Under the pieces are notes generated by a model that had not been told where the DNA came from, searched no databases, and saw only the letters and a list, made by a program, of their open reading frames with translations. A program made the translations under genes and the position numbers. Shown here piece by piece: positions 1-5,837 of a stretch of DNA of 8,165 nt (the first letter of the stretch is position 1; every line of letters begins with the position of its first letter). This DNA is from Parvularculaceae bacterium (GTDB lineage: Bacteria; Pseudomonadota; Alphaproteobacteria; Caulobacterales; Parvularculaceae): NCBI GenBank assembly GCA_027080545.1, contig JALWRV010000353.1:1-8165 (forward strand). Direction: 5' to 3'.

Positions 1-1065
1 CCGATTGATGCAGACCTTGATCAGATGTTGGCAGAAGAAATGGCCGGAGCCACAAATTTGCCGGATAATTCGGCTGACCCCGGCGGTAATTACAAAATAT
101 TCACCCGAGAATTTGATGAAACCGCCCCGGCGGAAGATCTATGCGAACCTGAGGAATTGGCCCGCTTGCGCAAGCAACTCGACCAGCAGGTAAAAGGATT
201 AAACCCGGTGGTGAGCCGCCTTGCAAACCGCTTGCAGCGCCGCCTTATGGCGCAACAAAACCGCGCCTGGTCGTTCGATCTCGACGAAGGGGTATTGGAT
301 GCCGCCCGATTGGCCCGGGTAATCGCCGACCCAACCCAGCCGCTTTCTTTCAAACAGGAAAAACAATTGGATTTTCGCGACACGGTGGTCACTCTATTGC
401 TGGACAATTCCGGCTCGATGCGCGGGCGCCCCATTTCCATTGCTGCCATCTGTGCCGATATTCTTGCCCGCACCTTAGAGCGCTGTGCGGTTAAAACTGA
501 AATTCTCGGCTTTACCACGAGGGCCTGGAAAGGTGGGCAATCACGCGATCGCTGGGTCGAGCAAAACCGCCCCGCCAATCCCGGACGCCTCAACGATCTG
601 CGTCATATTATTTATAAATCCGCCGACACCCCATGGCGGCGTGCCCAGACCAATCTTGGCTTGATGATGAAAGAAGGGTTGCTCAAAGAAAATATTGACG
701 GGGAAGCCCTGATCTGGGCCCATGACCGCTTGATCGGTCGACCAGAACAACGCCGTATCCTGATGGTTATTTCTGATGGTGCCCCGGTGGATGACACCAC
801 CTCGTCGAATAATGGCGGCTTTTATCTGGAGCGCCATTTGCGTGATGTGATCGAGCGCATTGAAACCAGCTCCCCCGTGGAACTGCTGGCCATCGGCATT
901 GGCCATGATGTCACACGATTTTACAAGCGTGCCGTCACCATTGCCGATGCAGAACAATTGGGTGGGGTGATGGTCGATAAGCTGGCGGAGCTGTTTGAAC
1001 AAAATGCCGCGCCCACCCTAGCCCCCGCAAAAGCGTTTGCCGGAGACCGACACCATGCGCGCTAA
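1..1065 (+). CDS. cobT: Cobaltochelatase subunit CobT, C-terminal part (5' end outside window)
   Basis: The frame is open from the first base, so the gene begins upstream; 354 residues are visible. CobT normally has about 600 or more residues, so a little under half is missing. With CobN and CobS it forms the ATP-dependent cobaltochelatase that inserts cobalt into hydrogenobyrinic acid a,c-diamide in aerobic cobalamin synthesis, in the cytoplasm. The visible part is the VWA-type domain. The metal-ion adhesion motif DNSGS is at fragment residues 135-139, a conserved NIDGEAL stretch follows, and the second acidic loop SDGAP is at residues 258-262 on a hydrophobic strand (ILMVI). The protein runs to HHAR and ends with TAA inside the start of the next gene, overlapping it by 11 nt, so the two are probably cotranscribed and translationally coupled. 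The family call is firm; only upstream sequence could show whether cobS precedes it. Confidence 0.95.
   Translation, partial: PIDADLDQMLAEEMAGATNLPDNSADPGGNYKIFTREFDETAPAEDLCEPEELARLRKQLDQQVKGLNPVVSRLANRLQRRLMAQQNRAWSFDLDEGVLDAARLARVIADPTQPLSFKQEKQLDFRDTVVTLLLDNSGSMRGRPISIAAICADILARTLERCAVKTEILGFTTRAWKGGQSRDRWVEQNRPANPGRLNDLRHIIYKSADTPWRRAQTNLGLMMKEGLLKENIDGEALIWAHDRLIGRPEQRRILMVISDGAPVDDTTSSNNGGFYLERHLRDVIERIETSSPVELLAIGIGHDVTRFYKRAVTIADAEQLGGVMVDKLAELFEQNAAPTLAPAKAFAGDRHHAR
1042..1045 (+). promoter_or_regulatory. Ribosome binding site that fixes the start of the phytase-like gene
   Basis: GGAG lies 9 nt before the ATG at 1055, inside the last codons of cobT. A TTG in the same frame at 1037 would add six residues (MPETDT) ahead of the signal peptide and would lie upstream of this site. 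The ATG at 1055 is therefore preferred. Confidence 0.6.
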
Positions 1066-2236
1066 TATATTCCTGGCCTTAACCGCCCTGATTGTCCTTG
1101 CCATGGGGCTAGCCCCGCCACACGCCAAAGCGGAGACCCTCTTGGTTGGGGCATGGTTAGGGCGCATGGCCGATGCGCCCGATTTGCCCTCGCGCAACAG
1201 TGCCGACAACCAAACCCCGGGCGCATGGCAGGATATTGTCGTCAAAGCCTCACCCATGGTCAGTGCGGCCACGCTGGAGACCCAAAACCAACCACCCCCT
1301 GATAGCGGAAAACTACACTATCTAGGCGGGCTGGTCTTAACATCTCGAGCCCCGCAGTTTGGGGGGCTGTCAGCCATGCGCTTTGTCCCTCGGCTTGATG
1401 GCACCGGCACTGCCCTGCTTGCCCTATCAGATCGCGGACAATGGTTTTTTGCCGATATCGCCTTCGATAAACACGGGGTTCCCAGCGGGTTAGGCCATGT
1501 ACGCATGGCAAAAATTCTCGGGCGCGATACCATTCCATTAAAAACCATGGCGGCCGATGCTGAATCTCTGGCTCTTACCCGCAATTTTTTGTCCAACCCC
1601 ACCAACCCTGAAGGTGGAGTCATAGTTGGGTTTGAGCGTTATCACCGGCTCGATCAATATTTGCCCGATGAAGACGGTGTGTTTCAGCTTGAAAAACGCG
1701 TATTGCATAATCGCATCGTCCGGGGGCTGAACAATAATCAATCACTTGAATCGGTAGCGCGATTAGAAGATGGCCGGTTGATCGTTCTGGCCGAAGCGCC
1801 GCCGGAAGGAAGCGATGATGATATTGTGCCGGGGTGGATTTCTCTACCGGATAATTGGCGCATGGGCGGCGATGATTGGGTGCCGTTAAAATATCAACCG
1901 GCCAAAGATTTTTCCGTGACCGAGATGGCCGTGGATAGAATTGGCGACAAGACTGGCACCGGCAAAGGGGATCTTTATATTTTAGAGCGCGCCTTTTCCC
2001 CATTGGCCGGCCCACGCGCTCGTCTGTCGCGGGTGCGGGCCGATAATATTCAACCCGGCACTATGCTACCCGCAGAAGAGCTGGGGCGACTCAATGTGGC
2101 ATGGGGGATTGATAATATGGAAGGGATGGATGTGCGGCGTCTGCCCGATGGAAGAGTGCTGATTTATATTCTTTCGGATGATAATTTTTCAATCAATCAA
2201 CGCACCGTGTTGATGGTGTTTTCAGTGGTTGAATAA
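1055..2236 (+). CDS. Secreted phytase-like esterase-family protein (PF13449 type)
   Basis: The 393-residue product starts at the ATG behind a GGAG site. Residues 1-26 form a classic signal peptide: a short basic N-terminus (MRAN), a hydrophobic core (IFLALTALIVLAMGLA) and an AKA cleavage site. The mature protein is probably periplasmic. Motifs of the 'esterase-like activity of phytase' family are visible: GGLSAM at 103-108 followed by a strand ending LALSDRGQWF, DAESLA at 168-173, IVGFERYHR shortly after, and GIDNMEGMD at 351-359. These conserved acidic positions suggest a metal-binding, propeller-like fold. Substrate and activity cannot be told from sequence. The gene overlaps cobT by 11 nt, so it probably shares the cobT transcript. 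Its stop codon is one base from the stop of the convergent downstream gene, leaving no room for a separate terminator. The family call is good; a true phytase activity is not implied. Confidence 0.85.
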   Translation: MRANIFLALTALIVLAMGLAPPHAKAETLLVGAWLGRMADAPDLPSRNSADNQTPGAWQDIVVKASPMVSAATLETQNQPPPDSGKLHYLGGLVLTSRAPQFGGLSAMRFVPRLDGTGTALLALSDRGQWFFADIAFDKHGVPSGLGHVRMAKILGRDTIPLKTMAADAESLALTRNFLSNPTNPEGGVIVGFERYHRLDQYLPDEDGVFQLEKRVLHNRIVRGLNNNQSLESVARLEDGRLIVLAEAPPEGSDDDIVPGWISLPDNWRMGGDDWVPLKYQPAKDFSVTEMAVDRIGDKTGTGKGDLYILERAFSPLAGPRARLSRVRADNIQPGTMLPAEELGRLNVAWGIDNMEGMDVRRLPDGRVLIYILSDDNFSINQRTVLMVFSVVE

Positions 2237-2237
2237 T

Positions 2238-2960
2238 TTACCCACCAAGCCCCAACCATGGGCGGATGGTTCGGCGCAAAAGCCCATAGACCAGCAATAG
2301 CCCAATGGCCAGCGCTACTTTCAACCCCATGGATTGCACCGCCCACGCCAACCATGGCACCGGTTTTGCCCAATAAAGAACGGGGAAATAAATTGCCGTC
2401 TGTGTCGCAAACCCAATCGTGCTGGCATAAAAGGGCGCACGCCACCACCGCCCTCCCCGGGTTACATCATAAATACCCACGGCAACAAATTGTCCAACAA
2501 ACCAAGAACCAAAATAGCCCCAGAAAAAACGCTGGCTGGGAAAATCCCCCGGCTCCAATTGGGGCGACATGGCAAACAGTAAAATAGCCCAACATAATAT
2601 CGCCAATAGCCACGCCAACAACAAGGCCGGTCCAACCACCCCTTCCCCGCGCCGTCTCGTCATCAACATCAAAAACGGAATCGTCATCGCCATCACCGCC
2701 TCGCCCGCTGACAACCAGTTGGATGCCGCCAGATCGCCACGCCCCGGCGTAAACACATCAAACAAATGCCAAGGCTTATCGAGAAAGAGCGTGGAGAAAA
2801 ACAAAAAGGGTGTCAGCACCAACCCGTAACAGCCGATGACAAATAAGAGATAGGCGGTTTGTAAAGTCTCCCGACGCAAGCGCTCAGCCGGGGTGAGCAC
2901 ATTCACCCGCCACGCTTCGGGCGTTGGATCAAATTCTATGGGGGGGTCCTGCTTGGCCAT
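2238..2960 (-). CDS. Six-helix inner-membrane protein, divergent YhhQ/VUT-like
   Basis: The 240-residue protein starts with a soluble segment of about 35 residues rich in Pro and charge, then has about six hydrophobic segments near residues 37-60, 83-100, 110-131, 146-165, 179-198 and 205-228. It ends in a basic tail (RRTIRPW). The C-terminal half (RGGRWWRAPFYASTIG, then a TAIYFPVLYW helix and a PW-LAWAV segment) resembles, from memory, alphaproteobacterial VUT proteins, the queuosine-precursor transporters. A TRRRGEG loop after helix 2 matches the position of the family's TNRRFG loop. However, acidic residues I expect in that family are replaced: GQFVAV where QLLD is usual, ATQTA where a D-T is usual, and MLMT where TDLT is usual. 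A transport substrate should not be assumed. There is no clear Shine-Dalgarno before the ATG. The gene is 121 nt downstream of rpmB on the same strand and could receive its transcript. The membrane nature is certain; the family is tentative. Confidence 0.75.
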   Translation of the reverse strand: MAKQDPPIEFDPTPEAWRVNVLTPAERLRRETLQTAYLLFVIGCYGLVLTPFLFFSTLFLDKPWHLFDVFTPGRGDLAASNWLSAGEAVMAMTIPFLMLMTRRRGEGVVGPALLLAWLLAILCWAILLFAMSPQLEPGDFPSQRFFWGYFGSWFVGQFVAVGIYDVTRGGRWWRAPFYASTIGFATQTAIYFPVLYWAKPVPWLAWAVQSMGLKVALAIGLLLVYGLLRRTIRPWLGLGG

Positions 2961-3021
2961 GAGGGCTGTTTTACGCCAAGCCCGTTAACGAAAACAATAA
3001 GATATTGAAGCAAAACCCAAC

Positions 3022-3044
3022 GGGCGCGAAAAATAGTTCGCCCC
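3022..3044 (-). repeat. Inverted repeat between rpmB and the membrane-protein gene, possible weak terminator
   Basis: GGGCGCGAA (3022-3030) pairs with TTCGCCCC (3037-3044) across a 6-nt loop, with one bulged C. Read on the minus strand it follows the rpmB stop and leads into GTTGGGTTTTGC. The T-tract is poor, so termination would be partial at best, and readthrough into the downstream gene is possible. A separate T-rich run (CTTTCTTTTTTT on the minus strand, 3065-3076) lies between the rpmB stop and this repeat but has no strong stem directly before it. Confidence 0.3.
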
Positions 3045-3081
3045 CAGCGCTGCGCATTCCTTAAAAAAAGAAAGGTCGGTC

Positions 3082-3363
3082 TTAAGCGTCTGCTTTGGCA
3101 AGCTCGCGCTTTACCTTTAAGGCGCTGCTTGACAGGACATTGTCTTTGGCTTTGATCAAAAACGCATCAAGCCCGCCCATATGATCAACCGAACGCAGCG
3201 CGCCGGCGCACACTTTAAATTTAAAGCTGCGGCCCAGCTTTTCGCTCGCCAGAGTCACATTGCACAGGTTCGGCAAAAACCGGCGTTTGGTGCGGTTTTT
3301 GGCGTGGGATACATTATTGCCGACAATTGGACGCTTGCCAGTTAATTCGCAAACTCGTGCCAT
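3082..3363 (-). CDS. rpmB: 50S ribosomal protein L28
   Basis: The 93-residue basic protein is a direct match to bacterial L28. The N-terminus MARVCELTGKRP leads into VGNNVSHAKNRTKRRFLPNL, the hallmark rRNA-binding segment. The central GALRSVDHMGGLDAFL and a Lys/Arg-rich C-terminal helix follow. L28 binds 23S rRNA in the large subunit and helps late 50S assembly. Its length is close to the 90-100 residues usual in alphaproteobacteria. The ATG is preceded on the minus strand by an AGAAGG site (3373-3378) with 9 nt spacing, which supports this start. The gene is read divergently from the DUF3108 gene, with a promoter-like pair about 105-135 nt upstream and so a leader of about 100 nt. Confidence 0.98.
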   Translation of the reverse strand: MARVCELTGKRPIVGNNVSHAKNRTKRRFLPNLCNVTLASEKLGRSFKFKVCAGALRSVDHMGGLDAFLIKAKDNVLSSSALKVKRELAKADA

Positions 3364-3468
3364 GGTTCAAAGCCTTCTAAACTTGTCTGTCTATCGCTAC
3401 CCTGCCCGCGCGCAACCGCCCAAAAACTGGTCTGGAAGCCGCAAAAGGGTCAAATCCGTTGAGGGCGG

Positions 3469-3497
3469 GTGTTAGCCGAGTGCCTTGCGGGCGTCAA
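3469..3497 (-). promoter_or_regulatory. Probable sigma-70 promoter of rpmB
   Basis: On the minus strand TTGACG (3492-3497) is followed after exactly 17 nt by TAACAC (3469-3474). The -35 box is near consensus (5 of 6); the -10 keeps T1, A2 and A5 only. The sequence around the -35, CTTGACGCCCGC, looks like a strong housekeeping promoter. Transcription would begin near 3462, giving a leader of about 100 nt before the rpmB ATG. The -35 overlaps the left arm of the inverted repeat at 3485-3493. Confidence 0.55.
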
Positions 3498-3559
3498 GTC
3501 CGGCTAGGGGCTTCAAGCCCCCTTTTTCCGGGGTAATCCCCGCCCGCAATCCTGATTGC
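3485..3559. repeat. Cluster of nested inverted repeats upstream of rpmB; includes a terminator-like hairpin on the + strand
   Basis: A perfect 9-bp inverted repeat, TTGCGGGCG (3485-3493) and CGCCCGCAA (3541-3549), encloses two small hairpins. The first, GGGGCTTCAAGCCCC (3507-3521), has a 6-bp stem and on the + strand runs into CC and five T's (3523-3527), the form of an intrinsic terminator. The second is GGGGTAATCCCC (3530-3541). A third hairpin, GCAATCCTGATTGC (3546-3559), follows and competes with the outer arm. No + strand gene precedes this terminator-like element, and I find no convincing + strand promoter for a small RNA here. The cluster may be a palindromic intergenic element or a structured DNA/RNA site near the rpmB promoter. 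Confidence 0.5.
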
Positions 3560-3655
3560 TCTCAAACCACCAAAGGGGCTAAAAAACTCTCGCAATATCG
3601 TGATTTATATCGCTTTTTTGCCAGAATTTAAGCACAGATAGGCCAGTTCAGCCTC

Positions 3656-3661
3656 TATACT
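3656..3661 (+). promoter_or_regulatory. Possible -10 box for the DUF3108 gene
   Basis: TATACT matches the -10 consensus at five of six positions and lies about 110 nt before the DUF3108 start codon. No good -35 box is visible 16-18 nt upstream (the sequence there is GCACAGAT), so this is a weak or activator-dependent promoter candidate, or chance in an AT-rich stretch. Confidence 0.35.
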
Positions 3662-3667
3662 ATCCCC

Positions 3668-3758
3668 ATCAGCCCATTTATGGGTGATAATGACTGAATA
3701 TCCCTCACCCTGGGGGCCGCCATGGGGCGGTTTTTCGAAGGGTGATCGATCTGGTGAG
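3668..3758 (+). promoter_or_regulatory. Structured leader of the DUF3108 gene with terminator-like hairpin
   Basis: Four things stack up before the start codon. (1) A hairpin at 3668-3688 pairs ATCA-CCCA with TGGG-TGAT around TTTA, with one bulged G. (2) A strong hairpin CCGCC-ATGG-GGCGG (3717-3730) is followed at once by five T's (3731-3735), an intrinsic-terminator form. (3) An outer 7-bp stem, TCACCCT (3705-3711) with AGGGTGA (3739-3745), encloses it. (4) The CTCACCC strand (3704-3710) can also pair with GGGTGA at 3682-3687, or with GGTGAG (3753-3758), the likely Shine-Dalgarno of the gene. The competing pairings resemble an attenuator or RBS-masking leader. No known riboswitch class is recognised. 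Confidence 0.4.
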
Positions 3759-3769
3759 AACGGAAAAAT

Positions 3770-4729
3770 ATGATGAAAATGGCCCCACGCTCCAAAATGC
3801 GCTCCATACCATCCGCTTTGGTTATGACCGCCCTCCTGGGCACGGCCATGGCTGCTAGTGCCCTCAATATTCCGGACAATATCACCCCCGACAGTCCGGA
3901 ATGGAAAACCTATTTCGCCGTCGATCCGGTACCCACGCCGGTAGCTGAAAAACCGCAGGTGGATTTGAGCGGTGGGGTGTCGTTGAAAACCACCTTTTAT
4001 GGGTCCGTGGCTGGCTTTAAAGCCGGTAAGCTGTTTGTTGACGCCACCCTCGCCCCCAACGGCTATGAGATGGCCTATCACCTACGCCAAGCGGGTATTT
4101 CCAAATGGTTTTCCGAAGCCCAAAATGATTCTCTGGCCCGGGGTCTGGTGGTGGAAGGCACCTTAAAGCCGCTTTACTATCAGGTCGATGAGTTTGAAAA
4201 AGACGATGATTATCGCAAATTGGAACTATACCGGGAAAGCCCTGATGGGCGGCTGAAACTATGGTCCGAACCGGCCTATGAAACCATCCAGCCAGTGCCG
4301 CCGGAACTTGCCATGGATACGGTTGATCCGCTGTCAGCCTTGGCGCTTTTGGGTTTTAAAGCCCTGCCTGCCGGGGTTGAGCCCTGCGATCGGGTGGTCA
4401 AAATCTATGATGGCAATCGGCGGTTTAATTTCGTCCTGGAGCCTGCCGGCTATTTCGAGTTCACCTCCAAAGGCAAAGGTCGTTATCGCGGCGGCGCGTG
4501 GCGCTGTTCGATCCGCCATGAACGAGTGGCCGGCTATGGCGGCAAGGAAGCAAAAAAATCTAAGGGCAAGGATTATGTCTTTCTCGGCCTCGTGCCCGAA
4601 GCGGTGCGCACCGACAGTCTGACCTATTTTCCGGTCCTGCTTCAAGGCAGGCGCGGCCTGATCACCGCCCGACTGGAAGCCAAGCGCACCGTGTTTACGG
4701 CCCCGGACGGAACACAATATGCATGGTAG
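3770..4729 (+). CDS. DUF3108-family exported protein
   Basis: The 319-residue protein begins MMKM. Two adjacent ATGs (3770, 3773) are both possible starts, behind GGTGAG (3753-3758) and a GGAA (3762-3765). Residues 10-31 form a signal peptide (MRSIPSALVMTALLGTAMAASA), probably cut after ASA, so the product is periplasmic or envelope-associated. The body fits the DUF3108 family: a strand-rich opening with GSVAGFKAGKLFVDATL, a central WFSEAQNDSLARGLV helix/turn, DPLSALALLGF, then KIYDGNRRFNFVL. It has exactly two cysteines, C206 and C246, which could form a disulfide after export. No catalytic motif is evident and the family function is not established. The neighbourhood rpmB-DUF3108-helicase is, from memory, common in alphaproteobacteria. 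Here the helicase is separated from it by a palindrome-containing gap and a GST gene. Confidence 0.88.
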   Translation: MMKMAPRSKMRSIPSALVMTALLGTAMAASALNIPDNITPDSPEWKTYFAVDPVPTPVAEKPQVDLSGGVSLKTTFYGSVAGFKAGKLFVDATLAPNGYEMAYHLRQAGISKWFSEAQNDSLARGLVVEGTLKPLYYQVDEFEKDDDYRKLELYRESPDGRLKLWSEPAYETIQPVPPELAMDTVDPLSALALLGFKALPAGVEPCDRVVKIYDGNRRFNFVLEPAGYFEFTSKGKGRYRGGAWRCSIRHERVAGYGGKEAKKSKGKDYVFLGLVPEAVRTDSLTYFPVLLQGRRGLITARLEAKRTVFTAPDGTQYAW

Positions 4730-4814
4730 GCCTTGGTAAAAAGCCCGACTCAGCCAATAGATTAACAAAATGTGAAGCGGACAATCGGCATTGCCCTAAT
4801 TTGGGCGCTCTGGT

Positions 4815-4863
4815 TTAGGTGCCCTGCTTGCAGGTGCCTTACCTAAGTGCTCCGCTTCGGCAC
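4815..4863. repeat. Two adjacent hairpins downstream of the DUF3108 gene
   Basis: TTAGGT (4815-4820) pairs with ACCTAA (4841-4846) and encloses CCTG-CTTG-CAGG (4823-4834). Directly after it, GTGC (4847-4850) pairs with GCAC (4860-4863), or CCG with CGG within the same stretch. The heptamer AGGTGCC also occurs twice as a direct repeat (4817-4823 and 4832-4838). No T-run follows, so a Rho-independent terminator is not supported; 3'-end protection of the upstream mRNA is one possible role. Confidence 0.35.
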
Positions 4864-4998
4864 CATAGAGCATCCGGCAGAACGTCCGGTGAACGCGGTC
4901 ATGTTAGTGATTCGTGCGCGAGATGTTCTTGTTATCGGCCAATCTCTCATTCCTCGATTTTCCATAAATGGACATCAAGGATAAGTGGGCATCAAAAA

Positions 4999-5057
4999 CG
5001 TCATCCCCGCGAAGGGCGGGGACCCATCTCCCGAAACCTCCACTGGCAGACATGACG
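4999..5057. repeat. REP-like palindromic element
   Basis: The core is CCCCGC-GAAGG-GCGGGG (5005-5021), a 6-bp perfect stem, preceded by CGTCAT (4999-5004) and followed by ACCCATCTCCC. The form CGTCATCCCCGCGAAGG...GGGGACCCATC is a well-known dispersed intergenic repeat of proteobacteria. The CGTCAT left end recurs inverted as ATGACG at 5052-5057, so the whole element may span 4999-5057 with matching ends. Such elements usually lie between gene 3' ends, as here between two convergent genes, and may affect transcript ends or supercoiling. Only one copy is in this window, so its repetition in the genome is inferred from the familiar sequence. Confidence 0.7.
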
Positions 5058-5064
5058 CTCGCTG

Positions 5065-5082
5065 GGGCCGCGCTTGCGGCCC
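5065..5082. repeat. GC-rich hairpin just after the GST gene
   Basis: GGGCCGC (5065-5071) and GCGGCCC (5076-5082) make a perfect 7-bp stem with a GCTT loop, extendable by G-T pairs. On the minus strand it starts 25 nt after the GST stop codon. No T-tract follows on either strand, so it is at most a pause or end-protection site. It lies 7 nt from the REP-like element and may belong to the same composite repeat. Confidence 0.5.
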
Positions 5083-5107
5083 TGCCCGAACAAATAATTC
5101 TCTGCTC

Positions 5108-5725
5108 TCACTTTGCCGCCATCAAACTATTATCAATCTCTGTCGCCCGTTGGAGCGCTTCTCTGTCTTTGAGGCGATCATAATAGGCGGTAAATTCCGG
5201 GCGCTTATCCATGGAGCCAAATTGCAACCCAAAACCGATTTCTGATCCCACATAGACATCAGCCGCCGTAAAGCGATCGCCGGTAATATAATCATGGCGC
5301 GAGACCGCCGCTGCCAACACATCGAGCATTTGTTCGCGTGAACCATAACCAACCATGCCGCGCTTATCTTCCGGCACCTCAACCCCCAGCCCATGATTGG
5401 CCAAGGCCGCTTCCACTGGTCCCGCCGCATAAAACATCCAGCGGTAATAATCCGCCCGCTCTTGCGGCTTCGGGGCCAAACCCGCTTCGGGAAAGGCTTC
5501 CGCCAAATAGGCAATGATCGCCGGTGTTTCGGTAATGATTTGATCCCCATGCTTTAGCGCCGGCACTTTGCCCATGGGATTGACCGCCAAATAGGCCGGG
5601 GCCTTCATGCTGGTGCCATAATCAAGCAATTCGGTTTCATAAGGGGTGCCAATTTCCTCCAACATCCAACGTACCATACGCCCGCGCGACATGGGGTTTG
5701 TATATAAAATAAGATCATTAGCCAT
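5108..5725 (-). CDS. Glutathione S-transferase family protein
   Basis: The 205-residue protein has the standard cytosolic GST plan and length. Residues 1-80 are the thioredoxin-like domain. It opens LILYTNPMSRGRMVRWMLEE, with S13 where family members place the catalytic Ser/Cys/Tyr region. NPMGKVPAL at 49-57 holds the cis-proline (P55), and E66-T67 is the usual acidic-plus-hydroxyl pair that binds the glutathione gamma-glutamyl group. Residues from about 87 form the helical domain; GDRFTAADV (149-157) is the conserved N-capping motif with D156. The likely role is glutathione conjugation or thiol-linked detoxification in the cytoplasm; the substrate is unknown. The ATG is preceded on the minus strand by AGAGGAA (5732-5738) at 6 nt, supporting this start. 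It is divergent from the helicase gene (112 nt between start codons). Confidence 0.93.
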   Translation of the reverse strand: MANDLILYTNPMSRGRMVRWMLEEIGTPYETELLDYGTSMKAPAYLAVNPMGKVPALKHGDQIITETPAIIAYLAEAFPEAGLAPKPQERADYYRWMFYAAGPVEAALANHGLGVEVPEDKRGMVGYGSREQMLDVLAAAVSRHDYITGDRFTAADVYVGSEIGFGLQFGSMDKRPEFTAYYDRLKDREALQRATEIDNSLMAAK

Positions 5726-5779
5726 AAATCATTCCTCTTTTGCTCAGGCGACGCTAAAGGGTACACCGCAAAAACGCAA

Positions 5780-5807
5780 TTGACCCGGGCATAACTAACG
5801 CTAGTGT
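5780..5807 (+). promoter_or_regulatory. Candidate promoter of the helicase gene
   Basis: TTGACC (5780-5785) is followed after 16 nt by TAGTGT (5802-5807). The -35 is good (5 of 6) and the -10 weak (3 of 6). A start near 5814 would give a leader of only about 25 nt. This is the only reasonable pair I see on the + strand in the 112-nt gap between the divergent GST and helicase genes. Confidence 0.35.
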
Positions 5808-5837
5808 GAATATTCTCCCTATTGGTTATACTCCCCC

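Larger units (their letters stand above)
4730..5107. other. Intergenic region without a convincing gene
   Basis: This 378-nt stretch separates the end of the DUF3108 gene from the end of the convergent GST gene. Short open frames exist, but their translations are low-complexity or read through the palindromes (for example RHPREGRGP), have no credible start signals and resemble no family I know. It holds hairpins at 4815-4863, a REP-like element at 4999-5057 and a GC-rich hairpin at 5065-5082. No T-rich intrinsic terminator is seen after either gene. Confidence 0.7.

Noticed and set aside
541..1002. Minus-strand open frame of 153 codons opposite cobT
   Set aside because: It lies entirely antisense to a well-identified VWA domain, has no recognisable motif and looks like a by-product of coding bias.
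1620..2015. Minus-strand open frame of 131 codons opposite the phytase-like gene
   Set aside because: It is antisense to conserved family motifs and its translation is Arg/Pro-rich with no family resemblance.
3420..3470. Possible SRP RNA or other known small RNA (GGTCTGGAAGCCGC resembles part of the SRP loop)
   Set aside because: The diagnostic SRP loop and flanking stem are absent and the match is too short. Nor is there a tRNA-like cloverleaf anywhere in the intergenic regions.
3605..4081. Minus-strand open frame of 158 codons over the DUF3108 leader and signal peptide
   Set aside because: Its translation is rich in Gly, His and Pro with no recognisable domain, and it covers the start of a good gene on the other strand.
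4819..5245. Short plus-strand open frames in the gap before and under the GST gene
   Set aside because: Their translations read through the palindromic element (RHPREGRGP and VIPAKGGDPSPETSTG types), which is commonly mis-annotated as small hypothetical proteins.
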